DNA of 64,000 nucleotides, taken from positions 496,001 to 560,000 of the forward strand of contig NZ_BJFN01000002.1 in assembly GCF_014189855.1 (NCBI RefSeq). The letters run 5' to 3'. Shown piece after piece: positions 18,401 to 30,392 of this stretch (position 1 is the stretch's first letter; each line of letters opens with the position of its first letter). Origin of the DNA: Buttiauxella sp. A111 (GTDB lineage: Bacteria; Pseudomonadota; Gammaproteobacteria; Enterobacterales; Enterobacteriaceae). The position numbers and the translations under genes were made by a program. A model generated the notes under the pieces. The model saw only the letters and a list, made by a program, of their open reading frames with translations, was not told where the DNA came from and did no database searches.

Positions 18401-19177
18401 ATGTCGACAGAGGTAAACCCGCAACGCGAAGTCACCCGCCTTTGCATTCAGTGTGGGCTTTTTTTGCTACAGCACGGTGCAGAAAGCGCCCTGGTAGAAG
18501 AGCTTTCCAGCCGTTTGGGAGTGGCATTGGGGATGGATAGCGTTGAAAGTTCAATTTCAGCGAATGCTATCGTACTGAGCACCATTAAAGATAATCAGTG
18601 CCTCACCACAACTCGCAAGAACATCGATCGGGGCATCAATATGCACGTCGTGACGGAGGTGCAACATATCGTGATCCTGGCAGAGCATAAGCTACTGGAT
18701 CATAAGGGCGTTTTGAAACGCTTTGCGCACATAACTCCCCTGCGCTATCCACGTTGGTTAGTGGTGCTGATGGTGGGTCTTTCCTGCGGCTGTTTCTGTA
18801 AGCTCAACCATGGCGGCTGGGATGGCGCAATCGTCGCATTCCTTGCCAGTTCCGTTGCAATGTATGTGCGGCTGCTGCTCACGTCACGCCATTTACATCC
18901 ACAAATTAACTTCTGCATTGCGGCATTTGTCGCGACCACGATTTCGGGACTGCTCATTGCCAAAGGCCCGTTCGCTTCGACTTCCAATATTGCAATGGCG
19001 GCAAGCGTTCTGCTGCTGGTCCCTGGTTTTCCGCTGATAAACGCCGTCGCCGATATGTTTAAAGGACACGTCAACACGGGCCTTGCCAGATGGGCAATGG
19101 CGAGTCTGCTGACGCTTGCCACCTGCATTGGCGTAGTGATGGCGATGTCATTGTGGGGATTAACAGGATGGGAATAA
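18401..19177 (+). CDS. yjjP: YjjP, larger subunit of the YjjPB succinate exporter (ThrE-like)
   Basis: 258-residue inner-membrane protein. A soluble N-terminal domain (about 1-110, starting [21 protein letters not shown]) is followed by about five transmembrane segments, including [18 protein letters not shown]. This is the DUF1212/ThrE domain layout split over two proteins. E. coli YjjP-YjjB exports succinate. The start at 18401 matches the E. coli N-terminus; the frame stays open 17 codons upstream. It overlaps yjjB by ten bases, implying coupling. Confidence 0.94.
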   Translation: MSTEVNPQREVTRLCIQCGLFLLQHGAESALVEELSSRLGVALGMDSVESSISANAIVLSTIKDNQCLTTTRKNIDRGINMHVVTEVQHIVILAEHKLLDHKGVLKRFAHITPLRYPRWLVVLMVGLSCGCFCKLNHGGWDGAIVAFLASSVAMYVRLLLTSRHLHPQINFCIAAFVATTISGLLIAKGPFASTSNIAMAASVLLLVPGFPLINAVADMFKGHVNTGLARWAMASLLTLATCIGVVMAMSLWGLTGWE

Positions 19178-19641
19178 TCAACTTTTTACTGGCGCTGCTA
19201 CAAGATATGGCGCTTGCCGCTATTCCCGCCGCAGGTTTTGCCATGGTGTTTAATGTCCCGCAGCGTGCTTTGCCGTATTGTGCGCTGCTGGGTGCGATTG
19301 GCCATGGTTCCAGAATGGCGATGATGACTGCGGGTTTAAACATTGAATGGAGCACGTTTATCGCTTCACTCCTGGTGGGCAGCATCGGTATCCAGTGGTC
19401 GCGCTGGTATCTTGCGCATCCGAAAGTCTTTACCGTGGCCGCCGTGATTCCGATGTTCCCAGGGATATCTGCCTACACCGCAATGATTTCAGCCGTGAAA
19501 CTGAGCCACTTCGGTTACACCGAAGATCTTATGATTCAGCTCCTCACCAATTTCCTGAAAGCGTCGTTTATCGTTGGGGCGCTGTCGATTGGCTTATCCA
19601 TCCCCGGCCTGTGGCTGTACCGTAAACGCCCACGAGTGTGA
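19168..19641 (+). CDS. yjjB: YjjB, smaller subunit of the YjjPB succinate exporter
   Basis: 157 residues, same length as E. coli YjjB, with four to five transmembrane segments. Conserved blocks are the N-terminal [23 protein letters not shown], cited here only by its ends LLALLQ and AMVFN, then [16 protein letters not shown] and the C-terminal [10 protein letters not shown]. It pairs with YjjP to form the complete DUF1212/DUF3815 exporter. ATG at 19168 lies within the end of yjjP behind an AACAGG sequence. In E. coli dnaT-dnaC follow; here a TetR gene does. Confidence 0.94.
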   Translation: MGIINFLLALLQDMALAAIPAAGFAMVFNVPQRALPYCALLGAIGHGSRMAMMTAGLNIEWSTFIASLLVGSIGIQWSRWYLAHPKVFTVAAVIPMFPGISAYTAMISAVKLSHFGYTEDLMIQLLTNFLKASFIVGALSIGLSIPGLWLYRKRPRV

Positions 19642-19749
19642 TGTGTTTCAGGGCTTCTGTAACTCGGCAGTGCTTTGCCTGCGCAAACTTGTTTTAATGT
19701 CATCAGGCCTGGGCGGTACCAGCGGCCTGATGACTTTAAGGAGCCTTGC

Positions 19750-20391
19750 GTGGAAACCCACGAAATTTATCTTCCTGAGCGTTTTGATGACGCCAGTTTG
19801 AAAGAAAAGATTTTCTTCAGTGCCATTAGTTTGTTCGCTGAATTTGGCCTTAATGGCGCACGCATGGAGCAAATTGCAGAGAAAGCCAACACCACCAAAC
19901 GCATGGTGGTTTATCACTTTAAAAGCAAAGAGCTGCTTTACGTTCAGGTGCTGGAATATGTCTACACCCAGATTCGCAGCTGTGAGCGCCAACTTAATCT
20001 CTCTGATCAGCCGCCAGTCGAAGCGATGGTGGAATTGGTAGAATGGACATTTGATTTCCACGCCACGCATCCAGATTTCATTCGTATTATCTGCATGGAA
20101 AACATGCAGCGCGGGCGTTTTGTCAAAGAGTCCACTTACCTGCGCGAGATAAACCGCAGCGCGCTAGAATTACTGGAAGATGTGCTGACCCGCGGGCAGG
20201 AAAAACAGCTGTTCAACAAACTCGTCACGGCCAAAGATGTACACCGCCTGATCAGTAGCTTCAGCTTCTACCATGTGGCGAACAGCTACACCTTCTCAAA
20301 CCTCTTTGAAGAGGGAACAGAGCCGGTTGATAGCACCTCCCATTACCGTGAAATGGCAGTAAAAGTGGTGCTGCGCTACATCGGCCCCTGA
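19750..20391 (+). CDS. TetR-family transcriptional regulator in the dnaT-dnaC position
   Basis: 213-residue TetR regulator. The N-terminal helix-turn-helix spans about residues 20-65 (AISLFAEFGLNGARMEQIAEKA...KRMVVYHFKSK); the rest is an all-helical ligand domain with a WTFDFHATHPDFIRII segment. GTG at 19750 was chosen because AAGGAG precedes it by six bases; the upstream codons have no ribosome site. Target and ligand unknown. It lies 108 bases after yjjB with a short gap before an ERIC element, so it may be read with yjjPB. E. coli has dnaT-dnaC in this place. Confidence 0.85.
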   Translation: METHEIYLPERFDDASLKEKIFFSAISLFAEFGLNGARMEQIAEKANTTKRMVVYHFKSKELLYVQVLEYVYTQIRSCERQLNLSDQPPVEAMVELVEWTFDFHATHPDFIRIICMENMQRGRFVKESTYLREINRSALELLEDVLTRGQEKQLFNKLVTAKDVHRLISSFSFYHVANSYTFSNLFEEGTEPVDSTSHYREMAVKVVLRYIGP

Positions 20392-20491
20392 TAAATCCTC
20401 TTTTCGGGAGGTTTTAAGAACTCTCCAGGCTCCGAAGAACCCAGATAAGGCGGTATACTCGACGAAATTCTCCTGCGATGCAGGTTATGTT

Positions 20492-20688
20492 TACCCAAAA
20501 TAATTCGAGTTGCTTAAAGGCGGCAAAGCCGTAAATCCCCAGGAGCTTACTTGAGTAAATGACTGGGGTGACAAATCTGTTGGGAACAGATTTGAACGCT
20601 GTTTACAGCGGCCCCGGAGGGGTGAGGCCCACGATGGGCCGAATAACGGTGCAGCCAACGCATAAGCAGCTTGAAGTATGACGGGTAT
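20492..20688. repeat. ERIC element with internal multi-hairpin cassette, copy 2
   Basis: ERIC arms TACCCAAAATAATTCGAG and CTTGAAGTATGACGGGTA surround the usual core CCCAGGAGCTTAC...ACTGGGGTGA. A cassette of about 75 bases (20571-20647) interrupts the right arm after GGGGTG. The cassette folds as consecutive hairpins: CAAATCTGTT/AACAGATTTG, CGCTG/CAGCG, CCCC/GGGG and GGCCC/GGGCC. The same cassette recurs in the other arm of the ERIC at 58888. It lies directly upstream of yjjA and fills most of a 313-base gap. Confidence 0.9.
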
Positions 20689-20704
20689 AAAAGAGTATAA
20701 ACAG

Positions 20705-21202
20705 ATGAAAGCAAACAATAAGGTTACATGTGCTCTGGCACTGGCAGCATCCGTTTTTGCCGCTCAGGCGATGGCGGCAAGCTGGCAGGATCAGCTCACC
20801 AGTGCAGCGAATGAACTGAGCAAAACCACCACCAGCACTTCTGGAACCACAGGTAACTCCGCGGCATCACTAACCAGCCTGCTCGCCAGTGGGACGAGCG
20901 CACTGAGCGCCAACACCATGACCAACGCCGCGGGCATTTTGCAGTACTGCATGAAGAACAAATTGGTATCAGCCACCAATCCAGAAAACGTCAAAAATCA
21001 GCTTCTGGATAAACTGGGCCTGGGAAGTGAGACGAAAGAAACTCAGCCACAAGATTACACTCAGGGTTTGATGGGTCTGCTGAATACCGGTAAAGGCCAG
21101 CAATTGAATCTGGAAACCATCGGCAACTCGCCGCTGGCAGAAAAAGTGAAAACTCAGGCGTGTGATTTTGTCCTGAAACAGGGCATGAATTACCTGGCTT
21201 AA
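20705..21202 (+). CDS. yjjA: YjjA-like periplasmic protein (DUF2501)
   Basis: 165 residues with a clear signal peptide cleaved after ...AAQAMAA (about residue 25). The mature protein has a Ser/Thr-rich linker, then a conserved C-terminal half with two Cys residues (LQYCMKNKL and TQACDFVL) that could form a disulphide. Length and context next to the dnaC position in E. coli point to YjjA, a DUF2501 protein of unknown function. ATG 20705 starts 17 bases after the ERIC element, which must therefore supply or displace its promoter. Confidence 0.82.
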   Translation: MKANNKVTCALALAASVFAAQAMAASWQDQLTSAANELSKTTTSTSGTTGNSAASLTSLLASGTSALSANTMTNAAGILQYCMKNKLVSATNPENVKNQLLDKLGLGSETKETQPQDYTQGLMGLLNTGKGQQLNLETIGNSPLAEKVKTQACDFVLKQGMNYLA

Positions 21203-21206
21203 TAAA

Positions 21207-21239
21207 TAATCCTGCTCCTGGTTTCAGGAGCAGGATTAT
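21207..21239. terminator. Bidirectional terminator between yjjA and the methyltransferase gene
   Basis: Long perfect stem, AATCCTGCTCCTG / CAGGAGCAGGATT, with a 4-nt loop, lying between convergent genes. A T-rich tail follows on the minus strand. Confidence 0.75.
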
Positions 21240-21247
21240 AAAACGGG

Positions 21248-22264
21248 TTATTCGCTCACATTAATTTCCATCACCGCATAAACGCCATCACTGGGAAGTG
21301 TCACGGTAACATTTTGCAGATTTATCCCCGCCGCCAAAATAATTTCTCTTAACTCGAAAAGCGTTCGCGGGTAAATCGTCGTCCAGCCAACACAACGCAA
21401 TGCGAATTCAATTTGTGGGCTGCTTTTCAACATATTCGAAATAATCAACACGCCACCAGGTTTTACCAAACGTAACGCGTGGCGAATAAAATGTACCGCC
21501 TCAGACTCTGAGAAGTATTCGAAAATCCCTAATCCATCGACTAATTCAGCGGACTGTTCACCCAGTTCCTGAACGAGCTTGTCACTGACAATCATCCGGT
21601 CGAATAAATTCCGCATCAGCAGCTGAAAATGCTGCCCTTCAACCAGCCCATATTGCGTCGCCAACCCACGAGCAAACATCAGCGATTGCCGATCATGATC
21701 AATCAGCAATAAGGTAAATTTCTGAGACTTCAATTTTGCACTGTGCAACGTATTGAGTACCGGCACGGCCGCGCCGCAAGCGAGGCTAATCCAGTTTACA
21801 GAAACGCGATCGTTGAGATGAAAATCAGCAATGGCGGCCATCACCTTTGCGCGGGAGCGAATGCCCCGTGCATCATTGGCGTGAATGAACCACGATCGAC
21901 TATTGATATCCATTTCACCGCCGCTTATCAACCTCACCGCCAGTGGATGCTGCACAGCCCACAGTGCAAGCGCGGTGGGAACTAACTGGCTTCGCCATTC
22001 TTCCAGTGCGGGCCGGGAACGAAAAGCTTGTTCGGAGAGCCTGTTACGACAACGGATCCGCCGCTTCCCTTGATGATCTAAAAAGATTTCCGGGGCTTCT
22101 AAAGAGAGATCATTAGCAAGCTGTTGGTTGATATCATCGATCTGTTCTACTACCTCGTTCTTCAGCGGCCAGTGATCACTTATATCACTGCAAGTGATGT
22201 GCTTAATGGCAAGATCCGCAGGCACTGATCCCGGGATCACTGAGAGAAAAGGTTGCCAGGGCAT
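21248..22264 (-). CDS. Class I SAM-dependent methyltransferase, unknown substrate
   Basis: 338 residues. The N-terminal about 150 residues have no domain I recognise. The C-terminal part is a Rossmann methyltransferase: SAM loop VNWISLACGAAVPVL (here Gly-Ala-Ala rather than GxG), acidic strand end LLLIDHD, LVDGLGIFEYFSE and RLVKPGGVLIISN. The layout is reminiscent of the PhcB/EF 3-hydroxypalmitate methyl ester group, but that is a weak suggestion. Start at ATG 22264 behind GAGG; an in-frame TTG lies four codons earlier. It ends convergent to yjjA. Confidence 0.75.
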   Translation of the reverse strand: MPWQPFLSVIPGSVPADLAIKHITCSDISDHWPLKNEVVEQIDDINQQLANDLSLEAPEIFLDHQGKRRIRCRNRLSEQAFRSRPALEEWRSQLVPTALALWAVQHPLAVRLISGGEMDINSRSWFIHANDARGIRSRAKVMAAIADFHLNDRVSVNWISLACGAAVPVLNTLHSAKLKSQKFTLLLIDHDRQSLMFARGLATQYGLVEGQHFQLLMRNLFDRMIVSDKLVQELGEQSAELVDGLGIFEYFSESEAVHFIRHALRLVKPGGVLIISNMLKSSPQIEFALRCVGWTTIYPRTLFELREIILAAGINLQNVTVTLPSDGVYAVMEINVSE

Positions 22265-22462
22265 GTAGAACCTCAACAGACATTTTCTTTCAGTGTAGAA
22301 AATCCACTGAAATTGACCGTCAGAAGAAAGTTGTAATTTGTCGGCTGAATTACCGCTTGAGAAGCGCCCGCACCGCCATTGCGCAGATAACGCAAACCCG
22401 TTTAAGGCTGGATATTATGATGTTGGAAGGGGGTTGCGTGAATTGAGTCCCGTGGAAAACAA

Positions 22463-22484
22463 AGAGGTTGCCGACGCAACCTCT
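22463..22484 (-). terminator. rfbC terminator
   Basis: Perfect 9-bp stem, AGAGGTTGC / GCAACCTCT, 4-nt loop, followed on the minus strand by TTTGTTTT. It lies about 45 bases beyond the rfbC stop. The remaining gap to the methyltransferase gene holds nothing else that I can support. Confidence 0.8.
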
Positions 22485-22529
22485 GAAGAAAACAGACGAC
22501 TTGATGCGAGTTAGGCGCGCACAACTCGA

Positions 22530-23078
22530 TTAAAAATAGTCAGCATCTTTGAAGCTTTTAGCCTGACGATCTTTATCGGACAACAGGCGTGGCGCATCAA
22601 TTTCTGGCCATGCGATGCCAATATCCTGGTCTTCCCAAAGAATGCTGCGATCGCTCTGTGGCGCGTAAAAGTTTGTCGTTTTATACAAAAACTCAGCTTC
22701 ATCGCTGACAGTCATAAAGCCGTGGGCAAAACCTTCTGGGATCCATAACTGGCGTTTGTTCTCAGCACTTAATAGCACGCCCACCCACTGGCCAAACGTT
22801 GCAGAATGCTGGCGGATGTCCACGGCAACATCAAATACTTCTCCAACTGCACAGCGAACCAGTTTTGCCTGGGCATTCGGTGCCAATTGATAGTGCAAAC
22901 CGCGAAGCACGCCCTTGCAAGATTTTGAATGATTATCCTGAACAAAATTAACCGAACGTCCTACGGCTTCTTCAAAAACTTTCTGATTAAAGCTTTCAAA
23001 GAAAAAACCGCGGTCATCACCGAAAACTTTTGGTTCAAAAATAAGGACTTCGGGAATTTTAGTTTGAATAATATTCAT
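22530..23078 (-). CDS. rfbC: dTDP-4-dehydrorhamnose 3,5-epimerase (RfbC/RmlC), isolated copy
   Basis: Cupin-fold epimerase of dTDP-L-rhamnose synthesis for surface polysaccharide. 182 residues. Catalytic His in LRGLHYQ (about residue 62) and the conserved WIPEGFAHGF stretch near 120 are present, as is the N-terminal FGDDRGFFFESFN. The usual partners rfbB, rfbD and rfbA are absent, so it must complement or duplicate a cluster elsewhere. It is separated from ascB by a strong hairpin and has its own terminator, so it is an independent unit. Confidence 0.94.
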   Translation of the reverse strand: MNIIQTKIPEVLIFEPKVFGDDRGFFFESFNQKVFEEAVGRSVNFVQDNHSKSCKGVLRGLHYQLAPNAQAKLVRCAVGEVFDVAVDIRQHSATFGQWVGVLLSAENKRQLWIPEGFAHGFMTVSDEAEFLYKTTNFYAPQSDRSILWEDQDIGIAWPEIDAPRLLSDKDRQAKSFKDADYF

Positions 23079-23150
23079 GACGATCTTTTTGTGAAAGGAG
23101 ATTGGACACTCATATTAACGCATCTGAGCCGGGCAATCAGCCCCCAGAAC

Positions 23151-23178
23151 GGCGACTCGGCGAGTAAACCGAGTCGCC
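23151..23178. terminator. Hairpin between ascB and rfbC
   Basis: Perfect 10-bp stem, GGCGACTCGG / CCGAGTCGCC, 8-nt loop, twelve bases after the ascB stop. There is no T-run, so termination strength is uncertain. Confidence 0.6.
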
Positions 23179-23189
23179 ACGCAGACAAA

Positions 23190-26098
<2,909 letters not shown>

Positions 26099-26161
26099 GA
26101 GTTACCACTCTTCCGTACGTCACTCTATTTTTATGTTTAAATTCATTTAGTTATGAATATT

Positions 26162-26293
26162 CTTTCCGGTTTCACCGCATCGACGAGTAGGGTCATGAGA
26201 AGTAGGTAACCGGTTCCACATTAGATTGACTACGACAAACAAACAGATCAAATACTAATTCCACATATTGTTTGTTTTGTGATGAAGATCGAC
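26162..26293. promoter_or_regulatory. ascF-ascG control region: AscG-type operators and CRP-like site
   Basis: The divergent gap between ascF and ascG contains GGTAACCGGTTCCA at 26205-26218 and CCGGTTTCA at 26166-26174, both resembling the AscG operator TGAAACCGGTTTCA. TGTGA-tgaaga-TCGAC at 26278-26293 is a CRP-like site. This fits repression by AscG with catabolite control. The remaining bases are AT-rich without ORFs. Confidence 0.6.
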
Positions 26294-26392
26294 ATAAATG
26301 GCTATTGCAGACCCCCTGCAATCCCTTTAAGGCAGTATTTTGTCGTCCGGGAATGTGTAAAATAGGGCCTTCAAAAAAGCCAGGAAGCTCCC

Positions 26393-27409
26393 ATGTCGAC
26401 AATGCTAGAAGTGGCACAGAAAGCCGGCGTCTCAAAAGCGACCGTTTCACGCGTTTTATCCGGCAAGGGATACGTCAGCGAAGCCACAAAAGACCAGGTC
26501 TATAAAGCGATTGAAGAGGCCGGATATCGGCCAAATTTGCTGGCGCGAAATCTGGCGACGAATAAGTCAGAATGCATTGGTTTAGTCGTAACCAACACCC
26601 TTTATAACGGCAGTTATTTCAGTGAAATACTTTCGCAGGCCGCGAAGAAATTAGAAGATAATGGCCGCCAGCTTATTCTGGTGGATGGTAAACACAGCGC
26701 ACAAGAAGAACGCGAAGCTATTCAATTCTTGCTCGATTTGCGCTGCGATGCGGTGATTATTTACCCGCGTTTTTTGACCATTGATGAAATGGACGAAATT
26801 ATTGACCAGCATAAACAACCGATTATGGTGGTGAACCGAAAATTAAGAAAACACCAAAGCCATTGTATCTGTTGTGACCATAAAGGCTCCAGTTTCCTCG
26901 CGACGAAATATCTCATTGAGCGTGGGCATAATGATATTGCATTTATTACCGGCGCACTGGATTCGCCTACGGCTATCGAGCGCCTGGCGGGTTATAAAGA
27001 TGCATTAAATCAATATCGTATCGGCGTAAACGAAGCATTGATTGTGCAGGGTAAATGGACGCCAGACAGCGGCGTGTCGGCCGTAGAAGCATTGCTTGCT
27101 CGTCAACAGAAGGTCAGCGCGATTCTTGCCAGTAATGATGAAATGGCCGTGGGCGCGATGAAAAAATTGAGTGATATGGGGATTTCAGTTCCACATGAAA
27201 TATCCCTGCTCGGCTTTGATAATATTCCGACAGCACCTTATTTAACCCCCGCGCTATCGAGCATCAAAGATCCGGTCAGCGATATGATTAGCGAAGTGAT
27301 CAGCCGTTTAATATCTATGTTAGATGGCGGGTATTTATCGCGGGATAATATTTTCACATCAGAATTACTGGAGCGAAATTCGGTTAGCGATGGGCCTTTT
27401 AAAGGCTAA
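26393..27409 (+). CDS. ascG: LacI-family repressor AscG
   Basis: Repressor of the asc operon. 338 residues. The N-terminal helix-turn-helix (TMLEVAQKAGVSKATVSRVL, residues 3-22) and hinge PNLLARNLA are followed by the periplasmic-binding-protein-like effector domain. Sequence is close to E. coli AscG throughout. It is divergent from ascFB and shares the operator region. It could also control the orphan EIIC at 12048, whose upstream operators match. Confidence 0.95.
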   Translation: MSTMLEVAQKAGVSKATVSRVLSGKGYVSEATKDQVYKAIEEAGYRPNLLARNLATNKSECIGLVVTNTLYNGSYFSEILSQAAKKLEDNGRQLILVDGKHSAQEEREAIQFLLDLRCDAVIIYPRFLTIDEMDEIIDQHKQPIMVVNRKLRKHQSHCICCDHKGSSFLATKYLIERGHNDIAFITGALDSPTAIERLAGYKDALNQYRIGVNEALIVQGKWTPDSGVSAVEALLARQQKVSAILASNDEMAVGAMKKLSDMGISVPHEISLLGFDNIPTAPYLTPALSSIKDPVSDMISEVISRLISMLDGGYLSRDNIFTSELLERNSVSDGPFKG

Positions 27410-27437
27410 ATAGAGCGGCGTAATTGCGCCGCTCTAT
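27410..27437. terminator. Bidirectional terminator between ascG and curA
   Basis: 11-bp stem, ATAGAGCGGCG / CGCCGCTCTAT, 6-nt loop, in the 33-base gap between convergent genes. Confidence 0.75.
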
Positions 27438-27442
27438 AACAA

Positions 27443-28474
27443 TCACTCCGCGACTTTCACAATCAACTTACCGAAGTTCTTACCGACCAACAAACCACGA
27501 AACGCTTCCACGCTGTTTTCCAGGCCATCGACAATGTCTTCGCGGAACTGAATTTTCCCTTCCGCCAGCCACTGACTCATCTGTTTAAAGAACTCAGGAT
27601 AACGATCGGCGTAATCCTGCGAAATAATAAATCCTTGTACGCGCAGACGTTTTTTCAGGATTGTCCCCATTAATAGCGGCAAACGATCCTGCTCAAAAGC
27701 GCTATTCATGCCGTTGTACTGGCTGATAACACCGCATACTGGAATACGCGCTTTAGTATTCAAAAGGGGTAGAACCGCATCAAACACCGCGCCACCGACG
27801 TTTTCAAAATAGACATCAATGCCTTTGCTACAGGCCTTTTTCAACTGCTCGGCAAAATCCGGTGCTTTGTGATCAATGCAGGCATCAAATTTTAAAGTCT
27901 CGGTTACGTAACGGCACTTCTCCTCGCCACCCGCGATCCCCACGACTTTTGCACCGCGCAATTTTGCCACTTGCCCTACTACCGATCCCACCGCCCCACT
28001 GGCTGCTGCAACGACCACCGTTTCGCCCGCTTTCGGCTCACCAATATCGGTCAAACCCATATAACCCGTAAAACCAGGCATCCCGAGTAAACCGAGCGCG
28101 TACGAAGGGTGCTGCATATTTGCATCGAGCTTCTGCAAGCCTTCGCCGTTAGAAAGTGCGTAATCCTGCCAGCCGGTATATGCCAGAACCAAATCACCGC
28201 TTTTGTAATCTGCGTGTTCAGATTTCTCGACGCGACAAACGGTGCCTGCACCAATGACTTCACCAATAGCCAGTCCTGGCGTATAGGATTCGGCATCATC
28301 CATACGCCCGCGCATATAAGGGTCGAGAGATAAATAGAGGGTTCGTAGCAGCAACTGACCTGCGGCAGGCTGCGGGACAGGAGTTTCTTCCAGACGAATG
28401 TCTTGATCGGTCGGCATGCCTTGCGGGCGCTTCGCCAGCACAAAGCGGCGGTTAGTTTGGGACGATTGCGTCAT
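27443..28474 (-). CDS. curA: NADPH-dependent curcumin/2-alkenal reductase CurA-like (MDR family)
   Basis: Medium-chain reductase that reduces alkenals and, in E. coli, curcumin. 343 residues against 345. Family marks: YLSLDPYMRGRM near the N-terminus, the NADPH loop VVAAASGAVGSVVGQ (about residues 150-165), and YFENVGG. It has no zinc ligands, as expected for this branch. ATG 28474 follows GGAG by six bases; an upstream in-frame ATG (28486) is part of that ribosome site. Stand-alone gene. Confidence 0.9.
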   Translation of the reverse strand: MTQSSQTNRRFVLAKRPQGMPTDQDIRLEETPVPQPAAGQLLLRTLYLSLDPYMRGRMDDAESYTPGLAIGEVIGAGTVCRVEKSEHADYKSGDLVLAYTGWQDYALSNGEGLQKLDANMQHPSYALGLLGMPGFTGYMGLTDIGEPKAGETVVVAAASGAVGSVVGQVAKLRGAKVVGIAGGEEKCRYVTETLKFDACIDHKAPDFAEQLKKACSKGIDVYFENVGGAVFDAVLPLLNTKARIPVCGVISQYNGMNSAFEQDRLPLLMGTILKKRLRVQGFIISQDYADRYPEFFKQMSQWLAEGKIQFREDIVDGLENSVEAFRGLLVGKNFGKLIVKVAE

Positions 28475-28577
28475 AACGCTCTCCATAGATTAGGGTCGGG
28501 TAGAAACATTCAATCTGTCCCAGACTAGCTAAAAAAATCCGGCGTGGTTGTAAAAACGTGCGCTTCTGGTTTTTAAA

Positions 28578-30098
28578 TTAGTGCAGCACCGTAACGGCAT
28601 CTTCCAGTCGCGTCGCTCGGTACTTCACCATCGCAGAGACTTCCGCGCTTTCTTCCACTAACGCCGCATTTTTTTGCGTGATTGCGTCCAGTTCGGCAAC
28701 CGCACGGGTTAAATCAGACAACCCTTCCGCCTGTTCAGAAGTGGCATGGCTAATTTGCCCGAGCAACTGCGTCACATTGCGCACCTGCTCGACAATATCG
28801 TTCATGGTGCGACCGGCCTCGTGAACCTGAATAGTCCCAGATTGCACTTTACTGGCGCTGGCATCGATAAGTTTGCGGATATCATTCGCCGCCGTCGCAC
28901 TGCGCTGTGCCAGGTTGCGTACTTCACCCGCAACCACCGCAAACCCTTTCCCCTGCTCTCCAGCACGCGCGGCTTCAACTGCGGCATTAAGGGCCAGAAT
29001 ATTGGTCTGGAAGGCAATGTCGTTGATTAGGCTGGTGATGGAACCAATCCGTTGCGTACTGTCGGCAATGTCAGCCATTGTCGTCACCACAGTTTCCATC
29101 GCTTTGCCGCCATGGGTTGCGGCCTGGCTCGCAGAGCTGGAAAGCTTATCTGCCGCGGCAGCCGTTTCCGAGTTGTTCTGCACCGATACCGCCATCTGGC
29201 TCATGGTGGAGACCGTTTGCTGCACGTTGACGACGGACTGGCGCGTGCGCTCGTTGAGTTCGTCGTTGCCCTGCGCCAGCGTCTCACTGCCACTGCGCAC
29301 ATTTTCAACCTGATGGCTGACATCATGAATCAGCCAGCGGCACATCAGGCCAAGTTGCCCGATAGCGCGCAGCGTCATGCCGATTTCGTCCGTTCGGGCG
29401 AGATGCTGCACACGCTGCTGATTTCCTGTCGCCACTTCCAGTGCCTGACGTGCAATATTCTCCATCGGACGCGCAATTTGCCACTCCAGCAATACACAGC
29501 CCAATACGCTCGCCAGCGCCCCGATCATCACAGACAGCCCGCTTTGCCCCAGCGCAATAGATGCAGCCAACATGAGTATGAAAACGGTGCTGATTATCAT
29601 GCGAATACGCCAACGTAGCGGTAACGTCGGCAATTTCCCTAACCCGCTCTTGCCCAATACCAGACCTTTATACAGACGATATTTGCAACGCCCCTCTTTG
29701 AGCGATTTGTAGAGCGGCTCTACGGCAGCAATTTCTTCCGGCTGCGCTTTGGTACGGATCGACATATATCCGGTGGTTTTGCCGTTGCGTACCACCGGCA
29801 CGACATTGGCGCGAACCCAGTAATGATCGCCATTCTTACGCTGATTTTTGACAATACCCGTCCAGGGTTCTCCCTGCTTCAGGGTGTACCACATGTCAGC
29901 GAAAGCCGCTTTTGGCATATCGCCATGACGCACCAGATTGTGCGGGCAACCGGTGAGTTCCTGAAGCGAGTAACCGCTCACCTTCACAAACGCGTCGTTC
30001 GCATGGGTGATTGTGCTTTTCAAATCAGTCGTGGACATCAATGTCATGTCATCACTGAGCAGGTATTCATGCTGTGTAGCGGCCGTCCGCGCAGTCAT
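28578..30098 (-). CDS. aer: Aerotaxis receptor Aer
   Basis: FAD-containing redox and oxygen sensor for chemotaxis. 506 residues, identical in length to E. coli Aer. The N-terminal PAS domain (about 20-115) carries FAD-site text [14 protein letters not shown] and [12 protein letters not shown] membrane anchor lies at about 165-205, then a HAMP region, then the signalling hairpin tip [22 protein letters not shown], cited by its ends NDIAFQ and VEAARAG. There is no C-terminal receptor-tether pentapeptide, as in Aer. A sigma-28 promoter lies upstream, placing it in the flagellar regulon. Confidence 0.96.
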   Translation of the reverse strand: MTARTAATQHEYLLSDDMTLMSTTDLKSTITHANDAFVKVSGYSLQELTGCPHNLVRHGDMPKAAFADMWYTLKQGEPWTGIVKNQRKNGDHYWVRANVVPVVRNGKTTGYMSIRTKAQPEEIAAVEPLYKSLKEGRCKYRLYKGLVLGKSGLGKLPTLPLRWRIRMIISTVFILMLAASIALGQSGLSVMIGALASVLGCVLLEWQIARPMENIARQALEVATGNQQRVQHLARTDEIGMTLRAIGQLGLMCRWLIHDVSHQVENVRSGSETLAQGNDELNERTRQSVVNVQQTVSTMSQMAVSVQNNSETAAAADKLSSSASQAATHGGKAMETVVTTMADIADSTQRIGSITSLINDIAFQTNILALNAAVEAARAGEQGKGFAVVAGEVRNLAQRSATAANDIRKLIDASASKVQSGTIQVHEAGRTMNDIVEQVRNVTQLLGQISHATSEQAEGLSDLTRAVAELDAITQKNAALVEESAEVSAMVKYRATRLEDAVTVLH

Positions 30099-30149
30099 AG
30101 CAACTTCCTTTTTAAGTTATCCGGTTGTTAATTTTTTTGATTTATTGTT

Positions 30150-30176
30150 ATTTCGGCGCTGCAAAGATTTACTTTA
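30150..30176 (-). promoter_or_regulatory. Sigma-28 (FliA) promoter of aer
   Basis: On the minus strand TAAAGTAA at 30176-30169, an 11-base spacer and GCCGAAAT at 30157-30150, against consensus TAAAGTTT-N11-GCCGATAA. It lies about 50 bases before the aer start. Confidence 0.8.
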
Positions 30177-30339
30177 GCGGGTAAACTTGATGACGATCAC
30201 ACTTTTATAATTAAGCCATATTTTTTATAATGGTTTTAAAATTGAAACACATTTTTCAATAATTTCATGAGGTTATTAATGGGATTGTCATAGTGGCGCT
30301 GAGTGCTGGAGTTTTAACCTTCAATTTGTCACTCGCTCA

Positions 30340-30348
30340 CTACACTTA
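30340..30348 (+). promoter_or_regulatory. Sigma-S-type -10 upstream of proP
   Basis: CTACACTTA, a near-perfect RpoS -10, 45 bases before proP. It corresponds in place to the P2 promoter of E. coli proP, which is RpoS- and Fis-dependent. The rest of the 294-base aer-proP gap is AT-rich. Confidence 0.55.
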
Positions 30349-30392
30349 GTAAGGGAGACGGTTTCGCTCCCAAAAGGAAAAAGAGGATAATA

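Noticed and set aside
21248-22264. Possible DNA modification methylase in the methyltransferase gene
   Set aside because: No NPPY/DPPY catalytic motif and no restriction partner; the loop LACGAAVP and overall layout fit a small-molecule or lipid methyltransferase better.
29052-29618. 188-codon plus-strand frame opposite aer
   Set aside because: Antisense shadow of a clear chemoreceptor gene; no start signal or domain.
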